This document shows, piece by piece, positions 53,217-61,564 of a stretch of 64,000 nucleotides of DNA; the first letter of the stretch is position 1; each line of letters opens with the position of its first letter. The stretch covers positions 186,001 to 250,000 of the forward strand of contig JAEYAW010000030.1 of assembly GCA_023404675.1 (NCBI GenBank), in the 5' to 3' direction. The notes beneath the pieces are model-generated. The model was not told the DNA's origin. It searched no databases and saw only the letters and a program-made list of their open reading frames with translations. A program made the position numbers and the translations under genes. The DNA is from Pseudomonadota bacterium. Its GTDB lineage: Bacteria; Pseudomonadota; Alphaproteobacteria; Rhizobiales; Xanthobacteraceae.

Positions 53217-54053
53217 ATGGGCTTTGTCACGACCGACGACGACGTGCAGATCTTCTACAAGGACTGGGGCCCGAGGGACGCCCCGCCGATCGTCTTCCAC
53301 CATGGCTGGCCGCTCAGTTCCGACGACTGGGACGCGCAGATGCTCTTCTTCCTGTCGAAGGGCTATCGCGTGGTGGCGCATGACCGGCGTGGCCATGGTC
53401 GCTCCGCCCAGGTCTCCGAGGGTCACGACATCGATCATTACGCGGCCGACGCCTTTGCCGTCGTCAGGGCGCTGGACCTGAAGGGCGCGGTTCACATCGG
53501 CCATTCCACCGGCGGCGGCGAGGTAGCGCGCTATCTGGCCATGTTCGGCGAGCCGGCGGGCCGGGTGGCCAAGGCCGTCCTCGTCGCCGCCATTCCGCCG
53601 CTCATGCTGAAGACCGGCGACAACCCCGAAGGAACGCCGAAGGCCGTCTTCGACGGCTTTCGGAGCGCGCTGGCCGGCAACCGCGCGCAGTTCTTCCGCG
53701 ATGTCCCTGCGGGGCCGTTCTACGGCTTCAACCGGGATGGCGCGACGGTGCACGAGGGCGTGATCCAGAACTGGTGGCGCCAGGGCATGATGGGGAGTGC
53801 CAAGGCGCATTACGACGGCATCAAGGCCTTCTCGGAGACCGACCAGACCGAGGACCTCAAGGCGATCACCGTTCCGACCTTGGTGCTGCATGGCGAGGAC
53901 GACCAGGTCGTCCCGATCGCCGCCTCGGCCCTGAAAGCGGTCAAGCTGCTTACGAACGGCTCGCTGAAGACGTATCCCGGTCTCTCGCACGGAATGCTGA
54001 CGGTGAACGCTGATGTGCTGAACGCCGACATCCTGGCGTTCGTCGGGAGCTGA
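53217..54053 (+). CDS. alpha/beta hydrolase, non-haem haloperoxidase/arylesterase family
   Basis: A 278-residue hydrolase strikingly similar to the one at 16336-17166: both have FHHGWPLS(A/S)DDWD, HIGHSTGGGEV, NWWRQGMMG and AFSETDQTEDLKAI blocks. The triad is complete: Ser in GHSTGG, Asp in HGEDDQVVPI and His in LSHGMLTV. AGGAAGG precedes the ATG at 53217. It is divergent from a LysR gene 106 bases away. A hairpin lies just after the stop. Confidence 0.92.
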   Translation: MGFVTTDDDVQIFYKDWGPRDAPPIVFHHGWPLSSDDWDAQMLFFLSKGYRVVAHDRRGHGRSAQVSEGHDIDHYAADAFAVVRALDLKGAVHIGHSTGGGEVARYLAMFGEPAGRVAKAVLVAAIPPLMLKTGDNPEGTPKAVFDGFRSALAGNRAQFFRDVPAGPFYGFNRDGATVHEGVIQNWWRQGMMGSAKAHYDGIKAFSETDQTEDLKAITVPTLVLHGEDDQVVPIAASALKAVKLLTNGSLKTYPGLSHGMLTVNADVLNADILAFVGS

Positions 54054-54063
54054 AGTGGCTGTC

Positions 54064-54094
54064 GGCGCCGTCCCTTCAAGCGAAGGACGGCGCC
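54064..54094 (+). terminator. hairpin after the hydrolase
   Basis: A 10-bp perfect outer stem (GGCGCCGTCC / GGACGGCGCC), extended inward by CTTC/GAAG, starts ten bases after the stop codon. There is no T-tract, so termination strength is uncertain. Confidence 0.5.
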
Positions 54095-54382
54095 GTAAAG
54101 AAGCATAAGCGACCTTCAACGAAAGACCCTCAGCGCGCGCTCAGCTATTGGACATCGCTCAACGCCTTAAACACGGGAACAAGAGCTTGAAACGCCGAGT
54201 GTGGGCCTGATACGATCAACTTTTGAAGGACTTTACATAATCCTGAAAGGAAGGGCAGACTGCTCCCGCGGGGTAGAAATTGAGTAGGCCAGCAAAATGT
54301 GAGTGAAAGGCGAACGAGAGCAACAATTAAGCAACGGCGAAAACCGCCACCAAAACTACGCTATCGCCGCCGTGTATAGCCG
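54095..54382. other. gene-less stretch adjoining guaA
   Basis: With the hairpin before it, this gives a 329-base gap between the hydrolase and guaA. It is AT-richer than its flanks. No ORF, integrase fragment or RNA gene was found. Its position next to the guaA stop codon is where an island integrase gene would be expected, but none is visible. Confidence 0.5.
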
Positions 54383-54409
54383 TCACTCCCACTCGATGGT
54401 CCCGGGCGG
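54383..54409 (-). repeat. guaA 3' end, presumed proximal attachment site
   Basis: TCACTCCCACTCGATGGTCC followed by CGGGCGG covers the last codons of guaA (P-G-T-I-E-W-E-stop). A degenerate same-orientation copy occurs at 39250-39274. The two would bound about 15.1 kb. This site is conserved coding sequence, so its role in integration is inferred only from the second copy. Confidence 0.55.
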
Positions 54410-55990
54410 CTTTGAGGTGACATCGTAGACCACGCGGTTGACGCCGCGGACCTCGTTGATGATGCGGGTGGCGGTGGCACCGAGGAAACGCATGTCATAT
54501 GGATAAAAGTCCGCCGTCATGCCGTCGGTCGATGTCACCGCGCGCAGGCCCACCACGTAATCGTAGGTTCGGCCGTCGCCCATCACGCCCACCGTCTTCA
54601 CCGGCAGCAGCACCGCGAACGCCTGCCAGATGATGTCGTAAAGACCGGCGCGGCGGATTTCCTCGATATAGATCGCATCGGCCTTGCGCAGGATATCGAG
54701 CTTGTCGCGCGTGATGTCGCCGGGGCAGCGGATGGCGAGGCCCGGCCCCGGAAACGGATGGCGGCCGACGAAGACGTCCGGCAGGCCGAGCTCGCGGCCA
54801 AGCGCGCGCACCTCGTCCTTGAACAGCTCGCGCAGGGGTTCGACGAGCTTCATGTTCATGCGCGCCGGCAGGCCGCCGACGTTATGATGCGACTTGATCG
54901 TCACCGACGGTCCGCCGGTGAACGACACGCTCTCGATCACGTCGGGATAGAGCGTGCCCTGCGCCAGAAACTCCGCGCCACCGATCTTCTTCGCCTCGTC
55001 GTCGAACACGTCGATGAACAGCTTGCCGATGATCTTGCGCTTCTGCTCGGGATCGCTGACGCCCTCCAGCGCGCTGAGGAACATGTCGGACGCATCCACA
55101 TGCACCAGCGGAATGTTGTAGTGGTGGCGAAACAGGTCCACCACGGTCTCGGCCTCGGCCAGCCGCAGCAGGCCGTGATCGACGAACACGCAGGTGAGCT
55201 GGTCGCCGATCGCCTCGTGGATCAGCACCGCCGCGACCGCCGAATCGACGCCGCCGGACAGGCCGCAGATCACCCGCCCCTTGCCGACCTGCGCGCGGAT
55301 TTTCTCGATCGCTTCCTCGCGGAAGGCGCGCATGGTCCAGTCACCCTTGAGGCCCGCGACCTTGCGCACGAAGTTGCGCAGCAGCTTCGCGCCATCCGGC
55401 GTGTGCGCGACCTCGGGATGAAACTGCATCGCGTAGAACTTGCGCGCGTCATCGGCGATCACCGAGATCGGCGAACCGGCAGCCTTCGCCACGCCGCGAA
55501 AGCCCTCCGGCAGCTTGGTCACGCGGTCGCCGTGGCTCATCCACACGTCGTAATGGCCGCCCTTCTCCCACACGCCCTCGAACAGCGCGCAGTCGTCCGT
55601 CACCTCGATGGTGGCCCGGCCGAACTCGCGGTGATGGCCGCCCTCCACCGTGCCGCCGAGCTGCTGCGCCATGGTCTGCTCGCCATAGCAGATGCCGAGC
55701 ACCGGAATTCCGGCGGTGAGGATCGACAGCGGCGCGGACGGCGCGTTGTCGTCCAGCACCGAGGCCGGGCCGCCGGAGAGGATGACCGCCCTCGGCCGCA
55801 TGGCGCGGAACGCCTCCTCGGCCTTCTGGAACGGCACGATCTCGGAATAGACGCCCTCCTCGCGGACCCGGCGGGCGATGAGCTGAGTCACCTGGCTGCC
55901 AAAATCGACGATGAGGATTTTTTCATGCGCGGCGGCGACGTCCGGCGTCGCGGACGCTGCGGTCGGGATGGTGGTCGATGCTGAGGTCAT
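54383..55990 (-). CDS. guaA: GMP synthase (glutamine-hydrolysing)
   Basis: A 535-residue enzyme that converts XMP to GMP using ATP and glutamine. The N-terminal class I amidotransferase domain begins ILIVDFGSQVTQLIARRV with the nucleophile Cys101 in GICYGEQ and a His/Glu in FHPEVAHT. The ATP-pyrophosphatase domain contains the P-loop GLSGGVDSA. The C-terminal dimerisation part holds GGLPARMNMKL and ends GTIEWE. The start at 55990 leaves a short variable N-terminus. IMP dehydrogenase, the preceding step, is encoded at 61540. Confidence 0.98.
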   Translation of the reverse strand: MTSASTTIPTAASATPDVAAAHEKILIVDFGSQVTQLIARRVREEGVYSEIVPFQKAEEAFRAMRPRAVILSGGPASVLDDNAPSAPLSILTAGIPVLGICYGEQTMAQQLGGTVEGGHHREFGRATIEVTDDCALFEGVWEKGGHYDVWMSHGDRVTKLPEGFRGVAKAAGSPISVIADDARKFYAMQFHPEVAHTPDGAKLLRNFVRKVAGLKGDWTMRAFREEAIEKIRAQVGKGRVICGLSGGVDSAVAAVLIHEAIGDQLTCVFVDHGLLRLAEAETVVDLFRHHYNIPLVHVDASDMFLSALEGVSDPEQKRKIIGKLFIDVFDDEAKKIGGAEFLAQGTLYPDVIESVSFTGGPSVTIKSHHNVGGLPARMNMKLVEPLRELFKDEVRALGRELGLPDVFVGRHPFPGPGLAIRCPGDITRDKLDILRKADAIYIEEIRRAGLYDIIWQAFAVLLPVKTVGVMGDGRTYDYVVGLRAVTSTDGMTADFYPYDMRFLGATATRIINEVRGVNRVVYDVTSKPPGTIEWE

Positions 55991-56068
55991 GGCGCTGCAA
56001 ATACGCGAGCAAGGCCACGCCCGCAATGGGCTGCGTCAAGGCGGACGCCGATATCCGCCCTGCGGCGA

Positions 56069-57385
56069 TCAGGGCTCGCGTTCGAGGACGGCGACGAAAA
56101 ACCCGTCCGTGCCGGTCCGGCGCGGGGTCATGGTCAGCCCCTCCGGCCCGGCCACGACGGCGCCTGAAAAGTCGGCGGCGGAAAAATGATCGATGCGATC
56201 GCCGAGCCCGCCGATGGCCTCGGCTGGCGGCACCACGGAGAAATTCGCGTTCCGCTCCACGAACGCCCTCACCTGCACGCCGTTCTCCTCCGGCAGCACC
56301 GAGCAGGTGACATAGACGATCCGCCCGCCCGGCCGGACCAGCGGGGCGGCGCGATCCAGCAGTTCGCCCTGCGCCTTCACGCGGATGTCGAGCGCGCCCG
56401 GCCGCATCCGCCATTTGGCGTCGGGGTTTCGCCGCCAGGTCCCGGTGCCGGTACAGGGGGCGTCGATCAGGACGAGATCGGCATCGCCGTTCAGATCGGA
56501 CAGCGGCTCGGCCGCCCCCTTGGGCTGGCGCACCTCGGCATTGTGGACCCCGGCCCGCGACAGCCGCTCGAAGATCGGCGCGAGCTGGCGCTTGTCGGCG
56601 TCGGTGGCGACCAGCCGCCCCCGGCCCTCCATCATCGCCGCCAGCGCCAGGGTCTTGCCGCCCGCACCCGCGCACAGATCGATTACGGTCATGCCCGGCT
56701 TTGCGCCGGACAGCAGCGCCGCCAGCTGCGAGCCCTCGTCCTGCACCTCGACCCACCCCTTGACGAAGGCTTCCTCGGATTGGATCCCGGGGCTGCGGGC
56801 ATCGGGGCCCAGCGCGATGCGCAGGCCCAGCGGCGACCACGGCGTCGGCTGCGCCCCGAGATGCGCCAGCGACGCCAGCGCCTTGTCCCGGCTGGCCTTC
56901 AGCGTGTTGACCCGCAGGTCCAGCGGCGCGCGGCGCGCCATGGCCGCGAGTTCAGCCACGCTATCCTCGCCGAAGGCGCGCCCCACATGCGCGCCCAGCC
57001 ATTCGGGATAGTCGCCCGCAACGTGGGGCGGCGCGCCATCGAGCGAGCGGCCGGCCAGCGCGGCCCGTTCCGCCTCGGTGAGCCCCGCCGGATTGTGGCG
57101 CTCGCCGTCGAACAGGGCCTCGATGCGGGCGGCGTCAAAACCGCGCTCCAGCACCAGCATGCCGATCATGCGCGCACGCGGCGTCTCGCTGCCCATGCGC
57201 CACGCGCTCGAGGCGAAACGGCGCAGCACGTCATAGACCAGCCCGGAGATCGCGGCACGGTCGCCGGAGCCGGCGAAGCGGTGCGCGGTCCCCCACTCCT
57301 TCAAGGCATTGGCGGCCGGCACGCGATCGGAGACGATTGCGGACAGGACCTCGATGGCGGCGGAAATACGGGCAGCGGGAGTCAT
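56069..57385 (-). CDS. RsmB/NOP-family RNA (cytosine-5-)-methyltransferase
   Basis: A 438-residue SAM-dependent methyltransferase. An N-terminal NusB-like/helical region is followed by the catalytic domain: DLCAGAGGKTLALAAMMEG binds SAM, LIDAPCTGTGTWRRNPD contains one active Cys and IVYVTCSVLPEENG the other. This dual-Cys layout is that of m5C rRNA methylases such as RsmB. The exact rRNA target is not established. It lies 78 bases upstream of guaA on the same strand. Confidence 0.92.
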   Translation of the reverse strand: MTPAARISAAIEVLSAIVSDRVPAANALKEWGTAHRFAGSGDRAAISGLVYDVLRRFASSAWRMGSETPRARMIGMLVLERGFDAARIEALFDGERHNPAGLTEAERAALAGRSLDGAPPHVAGDYPEWLGAHVGRAFGEDSVAELAAMARRAPLDLRVNTLKASRDKALASLAHLGAQPTPWSPLGLRIALGPDARSPGIQSEEAFVKGWVEVQDEGSQLAALLSGAKPGMTVIDLCAGAGGKTLALAAMMEGRGRLVATDADKRQLAPIFERLSRAGVHNAEVRQPKGAAEPLSDLNGDADLVLIDAPCTGTGTWRRNPDAKWRMRPGALDIRVKAQGELLDRAAPLVRPGGRIVYVTCSVLPEENGVQVRAFVERNANFSVVPPAEAIGGLGDRIDHFSAADFSGAVVAGPEGLTMTPRRTGTDGFFVAVLEREP

Positions 57386-57568
57386 GGGATGGCGAACCTT
57401 CGGCCGGGCTGGAACCCGACACGGATCGGGATCGACACATCAATCGCAGGCAGCGGCTATAGCGGCGGCGGTCCGGCGTGACAATGCAGTCGTCTGGAAC
57501 GGCTAGGCTATGGCGGTCATGCGCCTGCCTGTGCGGCGGCGCGGCCCGGTTGCGACGGAGTAAATGCG

Positions 57569-58414
57569 ATGACCGAATTCCGCCTGACCCAACTCTCGGA
57601 CACCCACCTGAGCGAACAGCTGCCGCAGCTTCAGGGCAACTTCGCGCGCGTCGCCGAACACATCGACCGGACCCGGCCGGATCTCGTGGTGAACACCGGC
57701 GATGTCTCGTTCGATGGCGTCAACGATCCGTCGGACCTGCACTATGCGCGCGCGATGCACGACCAGCTGCCTGTGCCGTGCCGTTTCATCCCCGGCAACC
57801 ACGATATCGGCGACAACCCGACCCGCACCGGCGCGCCACCGCGCCACACGCCGACAGGGCAAAGCCTGCGGACCTTCGTCGAGGTCCTCGGCGACGACCG
57901 CTTCAGTTTCAGCGCGGCCGGGTGGCACTTCATCGGGATCAATGCACTCGTGATGAACACAGGCCTTGCGGAGGAAGAGGATCAATTGGCCTGGCTGGGG
58001 TCCGAACTGGCACGGATCGGCGACAGGCCGCTGGCGCTCTTCACCCACAAGCCGCTGTTTCGCACCGCGCCGGACGATATTGAATTGCCTGAAACAGCCC
58101 AGAGATATTCCCCGGTTCCGGCGCGTGCAAAACTGCTCGACCTGCTCGGCACGACCGACCTGCGCCTGGTTGCGAGCGGTCACGTCCACCAGAGCCACGA
58201 CTATACATTCGGGCACACGCGCCATATCTGGGCGCCATCCACCACATTCGTGATCGCCTCCGACGCGCGGCAGGCACGGGTCGGAGAAAAGAAAGTCGGG
58301 CTGGTCGAATACTGCTTCCGGCCAGAGGGTTTCGAGGTGCGCTTCGTTCGCGCGCCGGGACAGGACGACATCGACCTGCATGCCGCGGTCGATCTCACAC
58401 CCTACGGATACTGA
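57569..58414 (+). CDS. calcineurin-like metallophosphoesterase
   Basis: A 281-residue phosphoesterase of the CpdA/GpdQ type. Metal ligands follow the family pattern: LTQLSDTHLSE (DxH), LVVNTGDVSFDG (GD), IPGNHDIGDN (GNHD), LFTHKPLF and SGHVHQSHDY (GHxH). Members hydrolyse cyclic AMP or phosphodiesters. It is divergent from the methyltransferase gene. A specific substrate cannot be given. Confidence 0.92.
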   Translation: MTEFRLTQLSDTHLSEQLPQLQGNFARVAEHIDRTRPDLVVNTGDVSFDGVNDPSDLHYARAMHDQLPVPCRFIPGNHDIGDNPTRTGAPPRHTPTGQSLRTFVEVLGDDRFSFSAAGWHFIGINALVMNTGLAEEEDQLAWLGSELARIGDRPLALFTHKPLFRTAPDDIELPETAQRYSPVPARAKLLDLLGTTDLRLVASGHVHQSHDYTFGHTRHIWAPSTTFVIASDARQARVGEKKVGLVEYCFRPEGFEVRFVRAPGQDDIDLHAAVDLTPYGY

Positions 58415-58427
58415 GCGAGAAGTCCCG

Positions 58428-58853
58428 TCACACGACGGGAAACAGGATGCGGATCGCCAACCAGATCCACATCACGATCACCACGAAGCAGCCCGCCGCG
58501 AAAGCGGCCGAGCGTGCGTTCACATTGTTCGATGTCACGAAGATGCCGGCATGCGCATAGCGGGTGATGACGAACACCCACGACAGCAGCACCAGCAAGA
58601 GGTCCATCTTCCGGAGCGGCAATGCGATCGCCACCAGCATATAGAACAGCACCGGCAGCTGGAACTGGTTGTTGAGGCAGTTGCCGACCTGCGCGGCGCG
58701 GCCGACATCGTCCGGCCAGCCGAGCGCGATGTCCTGCGGCTTCAGCCGGCCGGAGCGGAACACGCCACGCCGTGTCACGGCGAGCCCCACCATCAGCGCC
58801 AGTGACAGGCCGACGAGACAAAACACCGGCAGCAGAACCATCGGAACCGTCAT
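58428..58853 (-). CDS. MAPEG-family membrane protein
   Basis: A 141-residue protein with four hydrophobic helices. The conserved AAQVGNCLNNQFQLPVLFY matches the MAPEG (membrane-associated eicosanoid/glutathione metabolism) signature around an Asn/Arg-containing second helix, and RYAHAGIFVTSN follows. Bacterial members have uncertain functions, some with glutathione transferase activity. It is convergent with the phosphoesterase gene. Confidence 0.87.
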   Translation of the reverse strand: MTVPMVLLPVFCLVGLSLALMVGLAVTRRGVFRSGRLKPQDIALGWPDDVGRAAQVGNCLNNQFQLPVLFYMLVAIALPLRKMDLLLVLLSWVFVITRYAHAGIFVTSNNVNARSAAFAAGCFVVIVMWIWLAIRILFPVV

Positions 58854-58931
58854 TGCATCGCCCTCGTCTGCGTCGTCTCCCGGCGCGACCCTAAACCGGG
58901 CGCGAGCCGATCAGCCAGACTTTTTCATGCA

Positions 58932-58962
58932 GAACAAAATGGCCGGGACATGCCCGGCCATT
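58932..58962 (-). terminator. intrinsic terminator of the NADP oxidoreductase gene
   Basis: An 8-bp GC-rich stem TGGCCGGG / CCCGGCCA with a five-base loop lies 30 bases past the stop codon and, on the minus strand, is followed by TTTTGTT. Confidence 0.75.
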
Positions 58963-58990
58963 CGCACCTGTTCACTCAGACGTTGCGCGC

Positions 58991-60016
58991 TCAGGCCTTG
59001 TCGGGCCCGACGCGCACGAGCTGCTTGCCGAAATTCGCACCCTTCAGCAGGCCGATGAAAGCCTCCGGCGCGCTCGCCAGTCCCTCGGTGACGAATTCGC
59101 GATGCTTGAGCTTGCCCTCGCGCAGCCACTGCGACATGTCGCGGATGAAGTCCGGATACATGCTGTCGAAATCGCGCACGATGAAGCCGCGGAAGTTCAG
59201 CCGCTTCACCAGAATGGCGCGCATGATGCTGTGCGCCCATTTCGGCACAGGTCCGGCGCCCGTGGCATTGTACTCGGCGATCAGGCCGCAGACCGGGATG
59301 CGCGCGAAGAAATTGAGCAGCGGATAAACCGCCTCGAACACCGCGCCGCCGACATTCTCGAAATACACGTCGATGCCATTCGGGCACGCGGCCTTCAGCT
59401 TGGCGGCAAGATCCGGATCGCGATGGTCGAGGCAGTCGTCGAAGCCGAGTTCGTTCTTGACGTAATCACACTTCTCCTTGCCGCCGGCGATGCCGATGGC
59501 CCGCGCGCCCTTGATCTTGGCGATCTGGCCGACCGCCGAACCGACAGCGCCGGAAGCGGCAGCGACCACGACGGTCTCGCCCGCCTTCGGCTGGCCGATC
59601 GCGAGCAGGCCGGTGTAGGCCGTCATGCCGGGCATGCCGAGCACGCCGACGGCCGTCGAGATCGGCGCGTTCGCCGGATCGACTTTACGCAGGCCCTTGC
59701 CGTCGGACAGCGCATGGGTCTGCCAGCCGGTATGCGAGAGCACGATGTCGCCGGTGGCGAAGGCCGGGTTGCTGGAGGCCACCACTTCGCACACAGCGCC
59801 GCCCTCCATCACGCCGTCGACCGGCACCGGAGCCGAGTAGGACGGCCCCTCGCTCATGCGGCCGCGCATGTAGGGGTCGAGCGACAGCCAGATCGTCCGC
59901 AGCAGAACCTGTCCCTCCCCCGGCGTCGGAACATCGAAGGACTCGAGGCGGAAATTTTCAGGCTTCGGCTCCCCCGTGGGGCGGGAGGCAAGAACGATTC
60001 TCTGGGCCTGGCTCAT
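58991..60016 (-). CDS. NADP-dependent oxidoreductase, CurA/PTGR-like
   Basis: A 341-residue zinc-free MDR enzyme. The N-terminal RIVLASRPTGEPKPENFRLE and LLRTIWLSLDPYMRGRMSEG are characteristic of the CurA/leukotriene B4 12-hydroxydehydrogenase group. The nucleotide-binding motif is AASGAVGSAVGQIAKIKGAR, and YFENVGGAVFEAV lies in the active-site half. Such enzymes reduce alpha,beta-unsaturated carbonyls with NADPH. It is divergent from the COG0523 gene, 133 bases apart. Confidence 0.92.
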   Translation of the reverse strand: MSQAQRIVLASRPTGEPKPENFRLESFDVPTPGEGQVLLRTIWLSLDPYMRGRMSEGPSYSAPVPVDGVMEGGAVCEVVASSNPAFATGDIVLSHTGWQTHALSDGKGLRKVDPANAPISTAVGVLGMPGMTAYTGLLAIGQPKAGETVVVAAASGAVGSAVGQIAKIKGARAIGIAGGKEKCDYVKNELGFDDCLDHRDPDLAAKLKAACPNGIDVYFENVGGAVFEAVYPLLNFFARIPVCGLIAEYNATGAGPVPKWAHSIMRAILVKRLNFRGFIVRDFDSMYPDFIRDMSQWLREGKLKHREFVTEGLASAPEAFIGLLKGANFGKQLVRVGPDKA

Positions 60017-60118
60017 GGATGCGCTTCCTCAGGTTAAGGGGTGCGCCTCCATAGCCCTCCGCCCGATCCATGCACAAGCATGAATTTAGCCGGGATTGAC
60101 CCTTCGCTTCGAAATGTG

Positions 60119-60130
60119 ATGTTATAACAT
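60119..60130. promoter_or_regulatory. Zur-like box
   Basis: ATGTTATAACAT is a perfect 12-bp palindrome within GTGATGTTATAACATATC, close to the alphaproteobacterial Zur consensus built around TGTTATA-TATAACA. It stands 19 bases before the COG0523 GTPase start, where repressor binding would block transcription under zinc sufficiency. Binding by Zur is inferred. Confidence 0.8.
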
Positions 60131-60149
60131 ATCAAATATGGAGACTTGC

Positions 60150-61355
60150 ATGCGGCTACCCGTTACCGTCCTGTCCGGCTTCCTTGGAGCAGGAAAGACC
60201 ACCCTCCTCAACCACATCCTGAACAATCGGGACGACCTGCGGGTCGCGGTCATCGTCAACGACATGAGCGAGGTGAATATCGACGCCGCACTGGTGCGCG
60301 AGGGCGGCGCTGAACTCAAGCGGCAGGAGGAGCGGCTTGTGGAGATGTCCAACGGCTGCATCTGCTGCACGCTGCGCGAGGATCTTCTCAAGGAAGTCGC
60401 TACACTCGCTCGCGAAGGCCGTTTCGACTACCTGCTGATCGAATCCACGGGAATCTCCGAGCCGATGCCCGTGGCGGCGACTTTCGAATTCGAGGACGAG
60501 AACGGTCAATCGCTGTCCAGCGTCGCGCGGCTTGACACCATGGTCACGGTGGTCGATGCGCTGAATTTCCTGCGCGATACCATCTCCGCCGACATGCTCG
60601 CGGACCGCGACCAGATCGCCGGCGAGGACGACACCCGTGCAGTCGCTGAGCTGCTGATCGAGCAGGTTGAATTCGCCGACGTCATTGTCGTCAACAAGAT
60701 CGACCTCGTCACACCCGCACAGCGCGAGGCCCTGATCGGCACGCTGAAGCGCCTCAATCCCGAAGCCGCGATCATCGAAAGCGAGTTCGGCAAGGTGCCG
60801 CTCCGCGCGCTCCTCAACACCCGGCGTTTCTCTTATGAAAGAGCGAGCCAGTCCGCCGGCTGGATGCGCGAGCTTCAGGGGCTCGGCCACACGCCGGAAA
60901 CCGAGGAATACGGCTTCTGGAGCTTCGTCTACCGCTCGCGGCGACCGTTTCACCCGCAGCGCTTTCACCGCTTCATCACGTCCGAATGGCCGGGCGTGAT
61001 CCGCGCGAAAGGCTTTTTCTGGCTCGCCTCGCGGATGGATTTCGCCGGCTCGTTATCCCGTGCGGGAGCCATCGTTCGCCACGAACCGGCGGGCGTGTGG
61101 TGGGCCGCGACCGAGCCCGGCCGCTGGCCGGCCGATCCCGACTGGCGCGCAAGCGTCATGAAGTCCTGGTCCGATCCTTATGGCGACCGGCGGCAGGAAC
61201 TGGTGTTCATCGGCACGCCGGGCATGTCGAAGGACAGCATCGTCGCGGCGCTCGATGGCTGCCAGCTCACGGGCGCGGAAATGGCGCTGGGACCGAAGCG
61301 ATGGACCGGACTTCGCGACCCCTTCCCCGGATGGCGACGCGGCGAGGCCGCGTGA
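60150..61355 (+). CDS. COG0523 (CobW-family) GTPase, putative zinc metallochaperone
   Basis: A 401-residue G3E-type GTPase. Walker A GFLGAGKTT is at residues 10-18, the metal-binding CxCC occurs as Cys70, Cys72 and Cys73 in SNGCICCTLREDLL, and the guanine-specific NKID lies in VVNKIDLV. The C-terminal CobW_C domain is present. Zur-box-linked members (YeiR, ZNG1/ZigA-like) supply zinc to client proteins in starvation. GGAG is spaced to favour the ATG at 60150. Its stop overlaps the next small ORF as TGATG. Confidence 0.92.
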   Translation: MRLPVTVLSGFLGAGKTTLLNHILNNRDDLRVAVIVNDMSEVNIDAALVREGGAELKRQEERLVEMSNGCICCTLREDLLKEVATLAREGRFDYLLIESTGISEPMPVAATFEFEDENGQSLSSVARLDTMVTVVDALNFLRDTISADMLADRDQIAGEDDTRAVAELLIEQVEFADVIVVNKIDLVTPAQREALIGTLKRLNPEAAIIESEFGKVPLRALLNTRRFSYERASQSAGWMRELQGLGHTPETEEYGFWSFVYRSRRPFHPQRFHRFITSEWPGVIRAKGFFWLASRMDFAGSLSRAGAIVRHEPAGVWWAATEPGRWPADPDWRASVMKSWSDPYGDRRQELVFIGTPGMSKDSIVAALDGCQLTGAEMALGPKRWTGLRDPFPGWRRGEAA

Positions 61356-61564
61356 TGACACGCCCGCTGCTGCTGGAGGTTCTGCGTGCGCTGACGCGCG
61401 CGCCGGACCACGGCGCGACGCTCACCAACCTGATGGCTTGCGAGGACGCGGATACCCCCACCGCCTGCGAATGCGGATGTGGCGAGGGACACCTCGCCAC
61501 ATCCGCCATTCATGCCGCCGACGTGGCAGAGGAGGGCGATCAGCCGACGAGGCCGCCCGGATAG
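61355..61564 (+). CDS. small Cys/His-rich protein overlapping the COG0523 gene
   Basis: A possible 69-residue protein whose ATG shares one base with the TGA of the upstream GTPase, so reinitiation could couple the two. It carries a compact metal-ligand-like cluster: Cys29, Cys38, Cys40, Cys42, His46 and His53 (ACECGCGEGH). The last 25 bases overlap the end of guaB on the opposite strand. No family is recognised. Coding status rests on coupling and the Cys/His cluster. Confidence 0.5.
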   Translation: MTRPLLLEVLRALTRAPDHGATLTNLMACEDADTPTACECGCGEGHLATSAIHAADVAEEGDQPTRPPG

